64,000 bases of DNA from Clostridium sp. DL-VIII (GTDB lineage Bacteria > Bacillota > Clostridia > Clostridiales > Clostridiaceae), in contig NZ_CM001240.1 of assembly GCF_000230835.1 (NCBI RefSeq), forward strand, positions 3,979,779-4,043,778. The letters are read 5' to 3'. The position numbers were made by a program, and so were the translations under genes. Shown here in pieces: positions 52,786 through 60,999 of the stretch. Numbering within the stretch: position 1 is the stretch's first letter; each line of letters starts with the position of its first letter. The notes under the pieces are model-generated. The model saw nothing but the letters and a program-made list of their open reading frames with translations, was not told where the DNA came from and did not search any database.

Positions 52786-52990
52786 ATTCTAAATTTAAAT
52801 TCGTATTTTCAATTATATTATCTAGAAACAAGTTTTTTTGTTCTGGTAATTTAAAAGAACTAATGTGAATTAATATATCATCATGAACAGAAGTTGTAAT
52901 AAAAATATAGTTATCTATACTAATAACTTTTTTTATAGATTCCCATTTATAAGTTTTTTCAGATAAATTTTGAATACTTAAATATACCAT
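52757..52990 (-). pseudogene. YcxB-like protein, C-terminal fragment
   Basis: The 77 codons encode LSEKTYKWESIKKVISIDNY, IFITTSVHDDILIHISSFKL, PEQKNLFLDNIIENTN and a short tail. YcxB-like proteins end with the same pattern: a Tyr/Trp-rich strand, a hydrophobic strand and F(x)8-10 helix. The two N-terminal membrane helices expected in the family are missing, and no ribosome site precedes the first ATG, so this is a 5'-truncated remnant. Its last 19 codons recur at 46085-46144. Confidence 0.6.
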
Positions 52991-53015
52991 AAAATTTATT
53001 TTGTTAATCTAAAAT

Positions 53016-53645
53016 TTATTCTAGGATTATTTCTTTATGCAATTCTTCTCTTTCATCAATATCAAGCCAACCTTCATCTTCTGCATAATCAAATATTTTT
53101 TCCAGAAGCATATTGTAGTCTTTAGCAAAAACTGCTGGATTTCCTTTATACTGATTAATAGTTTCATTTGTGAAATTATTGTTTCTAATTTCTTCTTCAT
53201 ATATAAGAGCATTTAAATATGTACTTCCTATTAGCTCTCTTATCAAGTTATATCTATAACTTCTTGCACTACAGATATAAAGCCTGCATATTATTGGCCT
53301 ATCCTCATAAATAGTGCATAGATTGGTTTCTGTTATGAAATTACAGTCCATTTTCTTATTTAATACATACTGATCAAAATCTCTATAATAATTTCTCTTT
53401 TTAACTAGCTTTTCATGTATAAAATTTAAAGCTTCCTCATCGTTCCAACTGCTCAATCTATTTACACAGATATTATCCATTTCTACTGACCAAGATTTTT
53501 TGCAGCAACTCTCCTCACATTCATTACAATTAAGAGGATTATTGCTTAAAAATATGTCAACTGCATCTAATACATCTTTAACTGTTGTATTCTTATTAAT
53601 TTTGTCATAATTCACTTTACCTTCAACATCAAATAGTAATTTCAT
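53016..53645 (-). CDS. YkgJ-family cysteine-cluster protein
   Basis: The ATG at 53645 (MKLLFDVEGKVNYDKINKNT) has GAGGGA about 9 bases upstream; an ATG 45 bases earlier has no site. The 209-aa product has the family's cysteine pattern: CNECEESCCKKSW near residue 40, then CNFITETNLCTIYEDRPIIC with RLYIC following. These cysteines are thought to bind zinc or an Fe-S cluster. The C-terminal region is acidic and helical. It is related to the family that includes FliB-like N-termini. No partner gene is obvious. Function unknown. Confidence 0.85.
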   Translation of the reverse strand: MKLLFDVEGKVNYDKINKNTTVKDVLDAVDIFLSNNPLNCNECEESCCKKSWSVEMDNICVNRLSSWNDEEALNFIHEKLVKKRNYYRDFDQYVLNKKMDCNFITETNLCTIYEDRPIICRLYICSARSYRYNLIRELIGSTYLNALIYEEEIRNNNFTNETINQYKGNPAVFAKDYNMLLEKIFDYAEDEGWLDIDEREELHKEIILE

Positions 53646-53732
53646 TATATATTCCCTCAACTTTAAATTATTTTTTCTTACACGTTTCATATTTTCGGAT
53701 TTCGTTAATATTTAAGTTCCTTAAAATAAATA

Positions 53733-53784
53733 AAATAACCTAAAGTAGAAATTATTTAAAAATACTTTCCACTTTAGGCTAATA
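53733..53784. terminator. Intrinsic terminator
   Basis: CCTAAAGT (53739-53746) pairs with ACTTTAGG (53771-53778), with extension by GaAA/TTtC. It lies between the YkgJ-type gene start and rpsU end and suits rpsU on the minus strand. Confidence 0.6.
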
Positions 53785-53952
53785 CTTTAGTTCTTTCAAT
53801 GTTTAGATAAATTTAGCGATTTTATCTACGAATTTTTGTTTTCCCCAAAAATGCTTCCGAGACACAAAGTGTTGAAGTTACTTTTTCAATAAGCAAAATA
53901 GTTTTTTATTATAATCATTAATATTATTGATAAAACTACAATTTATAATCTA

Positions 53953-54129
53953 CTACTTAAACTTTCTTTTTCTAGCTTCTTCTGACTTTTTCTTTCTTTT
54001 AACACTTGGTTTTTCATAGTGTTGTCTCTTTTTTGCCTCTGAAAGGATTCCAGATGCTGAGCATTTTCTTTTAAATCTTCTTAATGCTTGCTCAAGAGAT
54101 TCATTTTCTCCAACTTTAATTTCTGACAT
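53953..54129 (-). CDS. rpsU: 30S ribosomal protein S21
   Basis: The 58-aa product is [58 protein letters not shown], the normal Firmicute S21 length and sequence. GGGGAGGGA precedes the ATG by 7-8 bases. S21 sits on the 30S platform near the anti-Shine-Dalgarno region and helps start-site pairing. It was found here as a gene without the GatB/YqeY partner that often follows rpsU in clostridia, so the locus may have been rearranged. Confidence 0.95.
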   Translation of the reverse strand: MSEIKVGENESLEQALRRFKRKCSASGILSEAKKRQHYEKPSVKRKKKSEEARKRKFK

Positions 54130-54413
54130 ACTTTATCCCTCCCCTGCTGGCACTGTACTGTAAATCATAAAATAATTTACAAATATAAACTCATCTTATA
54201 CTATACAGCATTTACTAAAATGCTGTCAATTATACTAAACTTATTTATTCAATTTTTTGCTTCTTATTTTATAAATAATTAAAGCTGAGATTTTCTGATA
54301 TCATTTTTTTAATAATTTTTATATTCTCCATGGATTATTTCACAGTTACATTCATTTGCTTCAACAATTTTATCAATAACAATGTAGTATGCTCCTTGCT
54401 AATATAACTCCAA

Positions 54414-54442
54414 TTGACATCCAAATTTTACAAGCATATAAT
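54414..54442 (+). promoter_or_regulatory. Perfect consensus sigma-A promoter, second promoter-hairpin cassette
   Basis: TTGACA (54414-54419), 17 bases, TATAAT (54437-54442). The bases around the -10 (ACAAGCATATAATAAAAATATAA, here split as ACAAGCATATAAT and AAAAATATAA) match those at 40246-40268 closely. The hairpin starts 12 bases later. Confidence 0.85.
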
Positions 54443-54454
54443 AAAAATATAAGG

Positions 54455-54501
54455 TACAAAGAGGTACATAATGATAGTTCTTCATTATGTGCCTCTTTGT
54501 A
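54455..54501 (+). terminator. Hairpin directly after the promoter (attenuator or small RNA)
   Basis: TACAAAGAGGTACATAATGA (54455-54474) pairs with the complementary arm ending 54501, with one G-T pair. TTTTATC follows. It is homologous to the hairpin at 40276-40318. The nitrilase-family gene starts 36 bases later and must be reached by read-through. Confidence 0.75.
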
Positions 54502-54537
54502 TTTTATCAATTTTTACCTAAAAAACGGAGGCGTATT

Positions 54538-55443
54538 ATGGTTAAAGATATTATTAATTTATCTGTTGTTACTTTTAATTCAGTTTGGGGTGATAAGGAA
54601 AAAAATCTCAATAGAATCAAGGGATATATTGAATGTGCAGCTAAAAAAGGCAGTCATTTTGTTGTTTTTCCTGAAATGTGTTTAACTGGTTATGATGATG
54701 AATCTGATAAGGATAAAAAGGATAAAATGCAGACATTATTGGCTGAAACAATTCCAGGACCATCAACTAATGAAATAGAAGCTTTAGCAAAAAAATATGA
54801 TATTTATGTAATCTTTGGAATGCCAGAAAGGGATGCTGATGATTCAACTATAATATACAATGCCTTAGCAATATTCTCTCCTGATGGACTAGTTGGTTCT
54901 TATAGAAAAATGCATCTTCCTGCTCCTGAGCCAAATTGGGCAACCAGAGGAGATAAACCATTCATATTAGATACCCCTTGGGGCCCTATAGGTTGTGCTA
55001 TATGCTATGATTCTTATTGTTTCCCTGAATTAATGCGCTATTATGCATCTAAAGGCTGTAGATTATATATAAACAGTACTGCACTTGCAAAATGTCATGG
55101 AAAGGCTCTAGGTACAACAACTCTTGAAGCTGCTGTAATTAGAGAAGGTATTTATATTGCTTCTGCAAATCTTGGTGGTTTAGACGTATATAATTACTTT
55201 TGGGGAGGAAGCAGCATAATAGGCCCAAGCAGAAAAACATGGGAACCTTATTATTATGCTGGTCATAAGTTCACTGATGAAATTGCAGATGAATCAGAAA
55301 TGTTTACTGCAACAATTGATTTATCACTTGCTACAAGATTTTTATTCAAACATAACCCTAGTGTTAATGGTACTGATTGGAGACCTGACAAATATGTTAG
55401 TATGTTTGAAGATACCATCAATGATTCAAATTACGGAAAATAG
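54538..55443 (+). CDS. Carbon-nitrogen hydrolase (nitrilase superfamily)
   Basis: The ATG at 54538 has CGGAGGCG 6-8 bases upstream; an earlier in-frame ATG lies inside the leader hairpin and is not used. The 301-aa product has the catalytic triad Glu46 (VVFPEMCLTGYDD), Lys124 (SYRKMHLPAPEPN) and Cys156 (IGCAICYDSYCFPELM). It would hydrolyse a nitrile or amide, or transfer an acyl group, via a Cys thioester; the substrate is unknown. The length and motifs fit the amidase-type branches rather than plant nitrilases. The leader has a perfect promoter and an attenuator-like hairpin. Confidence 0.92.
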   Translation: MVKDIINLSVVTFNSVWGDKEKNLNRIKGYIECAAKKGSHFVVFPEMCLTGYDDESDKDKKDKMQTLLAETIPGPSTNEIEALAKKYDIYVIFGMPERDADDSTIIYNALAIFSPDGLVGSYRKMHLPAPEPNWATRGDKPFILDTPWGPIGCAICYDSYCFPELMRYYASKGCRLYINSTALAKCHGKALGTTTLEAAVIREGIYIASANLGGLDVYNYFWGGSSIIGPSRKTWEPYYYAGHKFTDEIADESEMFTATIDLSLATRFLFKHNPSVNGTDWRPDKYVSMFEDTINDSNYGK

Positions 55444-55503
55444 AATGTTTATAATATTATAAGCGACAATTAAAATAATCTTCTGAACACTTATGTACTT
55501 AAA

Positions 55504-55547
55504 TAAAGCTGAGATTCCCTAAATATATGAAAATCTCAGCTTATTTT
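55504..55547. terminator. Intrinsic terminator (repeated hairpin type)
   Basis: AAAGCTGAGATT pairs with AATCTCAGCTTA-type arm around a loop, followed by TTTTTGTTATC. It shares the AAGCTGAGATT..AATCTCAGCTTATTTTTGTTATCT sequence with 48801-48836 (long form, arms quoted only). It serves the nitrilase gene and the opposing wall-protein gene. Confidence 0.75.
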
Positions 55548-55585
55548 TGTTATCTTATTTATCTATTTTCTCTATATTTCTATTT

Positions 55586-57769
55586 TTAGCCTATCCATGC
55601 TCCATTTGCATCTAATCTATATCCATCAATTGTTGTATTAGCTGCCATTGAACCATCCTCTTTACAGTAGTACCAGGTATCTCCATCATTTACCCAGCCT
55701 GTTGACATATATCCATTACTCTTTAGGTAATACCAGTTACCTCCAAGCTGTGCCCAGCCTGTTTGCATAGCTCCAGTTGATGATGACATATAAGTCCAGC
55801 CTACATTATCCTTTTGCCATCCTGTTAATGGATCACCTGTTGCATTTACCATGTACCAGTTATTATTAGTTTGTACCCATCCTTGTTTTATTGTATCTGC
55901 TGTAGGCATAACTATTGGTGAAGCTACATATGTTGCATTTGCTTGTACAGGTAATGTAATTGCATCTGCTGTTATTAGTGCATCTTGAACTTGTATATAT
56001 TTACCTAATAAAGGTACATATTTATAAACTGCTGCAACTGGTGCTTGCTCCTTACTTACTGGAATAACTACTTTTGCACTAGGATTTTCTGCTGTTATAA
56101 CTGCTCCTGTAACCTTACCATCCTTTGTGATTGTAGTTACAGATGCCTTAGCTCCATCTGCTGTAACAACTTCTTTAGTTTGTCCCGCTACTGCACCTGT
56201 TCCAATAACTGCTGTTATGTTGCTTACTACTTTAGTTTCAATTGCTTTTACATCTTCTTTTGACATATTGCTTAATGACACTAGTCTAGTTGGATTTGCT
56301 ATAGCACCTGTTGCCGCTCCTGCATTAGATGTACTGTTTGTTGAACTGCTAGATGAACTACTTGAAGAACTGCTAGACGAACTACTACTTGAGCTATTGT
56401 GATGTGAAGAACTAGAACTACTTGGTGAACTTGAAGTTCCTGTTGATCCTGTAGAACCTGAATTTCCTGAAGAACCTGTTCCGCCTGTAGCTTTAATATC
56501 ATATACGTCGTAGTCTATCCATATGTCATTATGATTTGAATCATTAAGATCTACTGAAAAATAACAATAGCCTGTACCATCTGTATGATATGCTTGTACT
56601 CCAGTTGCTTTCATTAAAAAGAAATCACTAATACTAATTTTAACAGTTTCATCATTTACAGCTTTAACTATACCTGCTAATATGTCATCTTCATTCATAC
56701 TATTTGATGGTTGTAAACCTGCTAAATAATTATTTACTGAATCTCTTATTTTGGCTGTAGCTGCTGTATCAATTTCCATTCCATAATAATAATCTCTGCT
56801 TAAATTATTACTAGGATCTACAAGGTTTACTGTAAAGTTAAGATTTCCCACTTGTGTACCCACTGAAGGATATAAGTTAAAATCATTTATTGTCAGCTTC
56901 AAATTTTTATCAGTAAGTGCGTTGTTTGCATAATCCTTAACATCATCAATAGTTGTATTATTTGTTATCTTTAATTTATTAATTGCTTTTTCAATGTTAT
57001 CTAATTCAGCATCTAATTTAGCATATCTTTCATCATACTCATCATCATTTCCAGATGAAGTTCCCTTTAAAACAACTAGATTAAAAGGTATCTTGTCAAT
57101 AATTTCTTCATTATTATCCTTAACTACAATTATTCCTGTTGCTGAACCTTGTGTAGTATTTGTGGCTGGTGTCATTGTAAATCCATGTATATCCCCATAT
57201 AAATCCATATCATATATCGCATCTTTTATACATTCATATACATCATATCCAGTAGAATTATTATATAATGTAAGATTCTTAAGAGCATCATTAACTTTAC
57301 CTTCTGCTTCTGTCACTGTTACTGCTGACCCAGTTGTTGTTTCTTCTCCTGTTGTTGGAGGTGTAACTTCTGATGATGTAGTTGTTACTGGTTTATTGAA
57401 TGTTAAAGTGTCCAATGTCACCTCTTCTGGAGTAGTCACTACAACTTGTGATGTAGTAGTTTCACCTACTGTAACTGCACTTTCTGTAGTTGCTGTTATA
57501 TCAATATTAATTCTTGCTTCGCCTGGTGTAGTATATGATATATCTACATTGGTATTGTAAGGTGAGTCTTTCAGCTGATCATTGTAGAGATCTTTTATAT
57601 CAGTTTCTGTTGTATCCTCTCCTATAGACGTAAGACCATTCATAGCCTCAGTTATTACTGTTTTTACCTGTTCTAAGTCATTTACGGTTTCCGCTGATGC
57701 TGGAATTGACGTGGCCCCAATAGCTCCTATTGCGGCTACTGCTACTAAGCCTGATAAGCATTTATTCAT
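55586..57769 (-). CDS. Large secreted wall-binding protein with Ser-rich linker
   Basis: This 727-aa protein has a signal peptide (1-27, ending IPASAET), N-terminal repeats of ~115 aa (three related segments at ~30-145, ~150-240 and ~250-420, each with ..DVYECIKDAIYDM.. or ITNNTTIDDVKDYANNALTD-type helices) and a Ser/Gly/Thr linker (~425-490) containing 20+ Ser in a row in places. A further domain (~495-610) precedes four or five choline-binding-type wall repeats (~620-727: GWVQTNNNWYMVNATGDPLT, GWAQLGGNWYYLKSNGYMST). It anchors to choline- or teichoic-acid-bearing walls. Function of the repeats is unknown. AAGGGG precedes the ATG. Confidence 0.88.
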   Translation of the reverse strand: MNKCLSGLVAVAAIGAIGATSIPASAETVNDLEQVKTVITEAMNGLTSIGEDTTETDIKDLYNDQLKDSPYNTNVDISYTTPGEARINIDITATTESAVTVGETTTSQVVVTTPEEVTLDTLTFNKPVTTTSSEVTPPTTGEETTTGSAVTVTEAEGKVNDALKNLTLYNNSTGYDVYECIKDAIYDMDLYGDIHGFTMTPATNTTQGSATGIIVVKDNNEEIIDKIPFNLVVLKGTSSGNDDEYDERYAKLDAELDNIEKAINKLKITNNTTIDDVKDYANNALTDKNLKLTINDFNLYPSVGTQVGNLNFTVNLVDPSNNLSRDYYYGMEIDTAATAKIRDSVNNYLAGLQPSNSMNEDDILAGIVKAVNDETVKISISDFFLMKATGVQAYHTDGTGYCYFSVDLNDSNHNDIWIDYDVYDIKATGGTGSSGNSGSTGSTGTSSSPSSSSSSHHNSSSSSSSSSSSSSSSSSSTNSTSNAGAATGAIANPTRLVSLSNMSKEDVKAIETKVVSNITAVIGTGAVAGQTKEVVTADGAKASVTTITKDGKVTGAVITAENPSAKVVIPVSKEQAPVAAVYKYVPLLGKYIQVQDALITADAITLPVQANATYVASPIVMPTADTIKQGWVQTNNNWYMVNATGDPLTGWQKDNVGWTYMSSSTGAMQTGWAQLGGNWYYLKSNGYMSTGWVNDGDTWYYCKEDGSMAANTTIDGYRLDANGAWIG

Positions 57770-57779
57770 TTTTTATTTC

Positions 57780-58104
57780 CCCTTTTCTTATGATTACTTA
57801 TAGTGTCTTAATACATTAAACACTAAATAATACCTACATTTTTCCCTAATAAGCACTATTAAAATTTACTGTATTTCAATTTAAAACCAATTTATACACC
57901 ATAACTACTAAACTGAGTTTTATTTTACTTTATGTATAATTATATCATTAATAGTTAAATATTCGTATATTATTTTTATTTTTTTAATGCTATTTAATAA
58001 AGAACACCTAAAACAGAAAATTTTTAATTTAAATTCTACTTTAGGTTATTTTTAGCATTGCATTTTACTCTTCTAAATCAGCTACTTACCTACTGATAAA
58101 TGTA
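57780..58104. other. Intergenic region, promoter of the wall protein
   Basis: This AT-rich stretch of ~325 bases upstream of the 55586-57769 gene has no supported gene. It ends near 58020-58060 with a short word (AATTCTACTTTAGGTTATTTTT) resembling part of the terminator at 53733. Confidence 0.35.
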
Positions 58105-58134
58105 AAAAAGCCATCCTTTTATGAATGGCTTTTT
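58105..58134. terminator. Intrinsic terminator
   Basis: AAAAAGCCAT (58105-58114) pairs perfectly with ATGGCTTTTT (58125-58134) around a 10-base loop. It lies ~155 bases beyond the histidine kinase stop on the minus strand. Confidence 0.8.
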
Positions 58135-58161
58135 GCTAATGCTAGCTTTAAAAATATTACT

Positions 58162-58275
58162 TTAAATTCTTTGTACTGCTTGTACTTGGTAACTTATGAA
58201 CCTTTGAGGAGTTTCCGAGGTCTGAACGACGGAGGTTGCTACTATATAATAAGGCCGAAGCTCTTCATCAGTCAT
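58162..58275 (-). CDS. Possible 37-aa ORF of higher GC, unclear
   Basis: The minus strand encodes MTDEELRPYYIVATSVVQTS and then ETPQRFISYQVQAVQRI before the stop at 58162. The reading frame is intact and visibly richer in GC than its surroundings, but there is no ribosome site before the ATG and the frame stays open into the kinase gene end. It may be the tail of a lost gene or a structured repeat. No function is suggested. Confidence 0.3.
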   Translation of the reverse strand: MTDEELRPYYIVATSVVQTSETPQRFISYQVQAVQRI

Positions 58276-58289
58276 TTGAGATATTTTTA

Positions 58290-59861
58290 CTATAAATAAA
58301 CATCTGAAAATTCTAATCTTATGCGTTCATCCTTGTTTCTAATATTTCTATCATATATCATATTATCCTTAGCTACTGCTCTAGCTGGAAGAGTCACAGT
58401 AAACTTACTTCCTTTTCCATATTCACTTTCAACATTTACACTGCCACCATGTAATAGAGCAATAGATTTAACCAGATTCAATCCAATCCCAGTACCTTCC
58501 GTATTTCTAGATAAAGATTTATCTACTTGTTCAAATCTATCAAATATAATGTCCAATTTTGTCTCTTCAATACCAATACCATTATCCTTTACTGATATTT
58601 CAACCCAGTCATCCATATCCTTAACATTTACAAATATCTCACCATTATCATTTGAAAATTTTGTAGCATTCGAAATAAGGTTTAGCATTATTCTCTCTAT
58701 TTTTTCTAGATCACATGCAATAATCTTTTCTTCTGTATCCGTATCAAAAGTAATATTTAAGCCTTTAATTTTAACATAATTGGTTACTGACATGACTATT
58801 TCTTCTACGACATTAACTATATTCACATTTAATAGATTAAGTTCAAAAAATCCTGCTTCTATTTTTGACGAGTCCACTATGTTGTTAATAAGCTTTGATA
58901 ACCTATAGGTATTTATCTTTATTGATTTAACATGTTTAATAAGTGTATCCTTTTTATTTATTATTGAATCATTCATATAATACATTTCTAATAACTGAGC
59001 CGTTGCAGAAATTACATTTAATGGAGTTTTAAGTTCGTGAGATATATTAACTAATAACTCTTCCTGCGATTTTAATGTCTTTTCCATGATTTTATTCGCC
59101 TTTATTTCCGCAGTAACATCCATTTCTAATAACTTATTTTGTTCCTCTAGCATTTTTTCTAAATTTTTTCTTTCTGTAATATCCCTGCTAAATCCTGATA
59201 TAGATACTAAATCCCCATTTTCATTATATGTAGGAACTAAAAAATCCTCTATCCAGACATAATGCCCATCTTTATGCTTAAATCTTACACAAAAAGCTTT
59301 GGAAAAATCCGAGTTTTTATCTACTTTTGATCTTTGTATATTACAATCGTCAGGATGAACAATTCCAAATGCAAAATTAGCGTCAGTATAATATATTTCT
59401 AGGTCATACCCTAAAATATCTTTCATTGAAGGGCCAACATATATAAACTTAGATTCTGGTAAAATTTGAAGTGTAAAAAAAACGTCCTTAGTTTTTTCAC
59501 ATGTTTTAATTAGTTGATTATATCTCTCTTCAATGTAAAGATATTTGCTTATATCTATAAGAGATAGGTATGCTCCAACTATTTTAGAACTATCATTAAA
59601 AGCAGGTTTAGAGACAACATCAAAAATTAACTGGTTACCATCTTTTTTTAAAACTAAAGTCTCGAAACTTTCACGTGATAATAAATCATCAAAGCTATAA
59701 CCTAAAAATTTATCAATATTAGTATTTAGAATTTCATTTTGCATAAATCCTAAAATTCTATAACAGTTTTTAGAAATAGATTTAATTACTCCATCTGTAT
59801 CCACTTTAATAAGTAATTCTCTCTTTATTTCAAAATTATCTGAATCAACATTTAAGTTCAT
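58290..59861 (-). CDS. Cytoplasmic sensor histidine kinase with two PAS domains
   Basis: This 523-aa protein has no membrane segment. PAS domain 1 spans ~12-125 (VDTDGVIKSISKNCYRILGF), PAS 2 with PAC spans ~130-235 (FCVRFKHKDGHYVWIEDFLV, GFSRDITERKNLEKMLEEQN), then a coiled coil. The H-box is LVNISHELKTPLNVISATAQ, followed by HATPase_c with NLISNATKFSNDNGEI (N box), VEISVKDNGIGIEETKLDI (G1) and GTGIGLNLVKSIALLHGGSV (G2). It phosphorylates a partner response regulator, which is not encoded nearby (orphan kinase). It could take part in sporulation or redox sensing. The gene has no AGGAGG site but AGGAG-like bases upstream. Confidence 0.92.
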   Translation of the reverse strand: MNLNVDSDNFEIKRELLIKVDTDGVIKSISKNCYRILGFMQNEILNTNIDKFLGYSFDDLLSRESFETLVLKKDGNQLIFDVVSKPAFNDSSKIVGAYLSLIDISKYLYIEERYNQLIKTCEKTKDVFFTLQILPESKFIYVGPSMKDILGYDLEIYYTDANFAFGIVHPDDCNIQRSKVDKNSDFSKAFCVRFKHKDGHYVWIEDFLVPTYNENGDLVSISGFSRDITERKNLEKMLEEQNKLLEMDVTAEIKANKIMEKTLKSQEELLVNISHELKTPLNVISATAQLLEMYYMNDSIINKKDTLIKHVKSIKINTYRLSKLINNIVDSSKIEAGFFELNLLNVNIVNVVEEIVMSVTNYVKIKGLNITFDTDTEEKIIACDLEKIERIMLNLISNATKFSNDNGEIFVNVKDMDDWVEISVKDNGIGIEETKLDIIFDRFEQVDKSLSRNTEGTGIGLNLVKSIALLHGGSVNVESEYGKGSKFTVTLPARAVAKDNMIYDRNIRNKDERIRLEFSDVYL

Positions 59862-59908
59862 TTTCTATTCTCCTAACAATATATTTATACTAAATTCAAA
59901 AGCAAGTA

Positions 59909-60450
59909 TTAATCATTGAAGAGGCTTAATACATACTCTTTTTCTAAAACTACAGCTTCAATTTTCTTAATCCCAATTTGTCTTCTAAAGAAATTAATAC
60001 TTTCCTTAAAATAATCAGAAAGTGCTTTATCGTCGCACCATATATAACATCCCTTAAGACCTCTTGTCATGAGTATTCTATAAGTATTTTTAATAAATTC
60101 ATCACTTATCTTGAAAGCTTTATCTTTATCTTCCTTATATAACTTTTAACTTCCCTTTATGGTCCTATCATCTTTTGTAGAAGTCAGTTACTATCTTTCC
60201 GTTTTCGAAACGTAAATCCTGTCAAATTATTACCCCGACATATTCAAATTCAAGACCTTGGCAGGTATGGATACACCCACATTCATTAACTGACTCCTTA
60301 TCTATTGCCAAAGTAGAGCTATTGCTTAAATTCTACTTTATTTTAAAATCATATTCTGGAAATTCTATATCATACTTATTCATATAATTGTGAGAAGTTC
60401 TTAGTTGCGATTTTATAATTGTAAAATGATCTTGATTGCAGAAAAGTTCT
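59909..60450 (-). pseudogene. DUF2075/Schlafen-type DNA/RNA helicase, decayed 3' part
   Basis: The minus strand carries segments LFCNQDHFTIIKSQLRTSHN, CIHTCQGLEFEYVGVII, QDLRFENGKIVTDFYKR, and in another frame SDEFIKNTYRILMTRGLKGC, YIWCDDKALSDYFKES and the end EKEYVLSLFND-stop at 59909. These match the end of DUF2075-type helicases. At least two in-frame stops (TAG near 60337, TGA near 60230), plus a frameshift and a deletion between the two halves, are present. The 5' two thirds are absent. Confidence 0.8.
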
Positions 60451-60493
60451 GTATTGTAGCACAGCTACTCTTTTCATAAGTGCATAGCTGCTT

Positions 60494-60811
60494 TTATAAT
60501 TGTGTGTACTTTTTGCTGTTACCTTTAGCTTTTTCTACAGGATATTTCTCTTCGTTTTTATCCATTTTACTATTTATGATTGTTTCCAAATCAACACCTA
60601 ATGAATCAGACATATGTATGCAGTAAACCATAACATCTGCGAGTTCTTCTAAAACATGTTCTTTATTATAATTATTTTCATCCCATAGGAATTCTTCTAA
60701 AAGCTCTCCTGCTTCTATGGATATTGCTTTAGATAGGTTAGCTGGGGTATGAAATTGATCCCAATCACGGTCTGTTCGAAATTTTCTTATTCTGTTTATT
60801 GTTTCTTTCAT
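60494..60811 (-). CDS. MazG-like nucleotide pyrophosphohydrolase
   Basis: The ATG at 60811 (MKETINRIRKFRTDRDWDQF) has GAAAGAGTGATC upstream; a far upstream ATG at 60919 is unlikely. The 105-aa product has the all-alpha NTP pyrophosphatase pattern: LSKAISIEAGELLEEFLW (ExxE) and HVLEELADVMVYCIHMSDSL (ExxD). Family members hydrolyse unwanted nucleoside triphosphates to monophosphates. Short MazG-like form. It lies head-to-head with the MutT gene (190 bases), so both neighbouring genes are nucleotide-pool cleaners. Confidence 0.88.
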   Translation of the reverse strand: MKETINRIRKFRTDRDWDQFHTPANLSKAISIEAGELLEEFLWDENNYNKEHVLEELADVMVYCIHMSDSLGVDLETIINSKMDKNEEKYPVEKAKGNSKKYTQL

Positions 60812-60999
60812 TTTGATCACTCTTTCTGTAATTTTCCAGTTTTTATGTTTATTATAGCATATATTACATAAGGCACATTCAAAAAAATAACAAGTCCATG
60901 TGCCTAAAATAAATTTCATAAATATTTCTCAATATTATAAAACTCATTATATTTGAAAATAGATTCTATATACTATAAAATAACCTTGAGGTGTTATTA

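Noticed and set aside
56127..56402. Long ORFs opposite the Ser-rich wall protein
   Set aside because: They arise from the repetitive Ser/Gly codons read in other frames.
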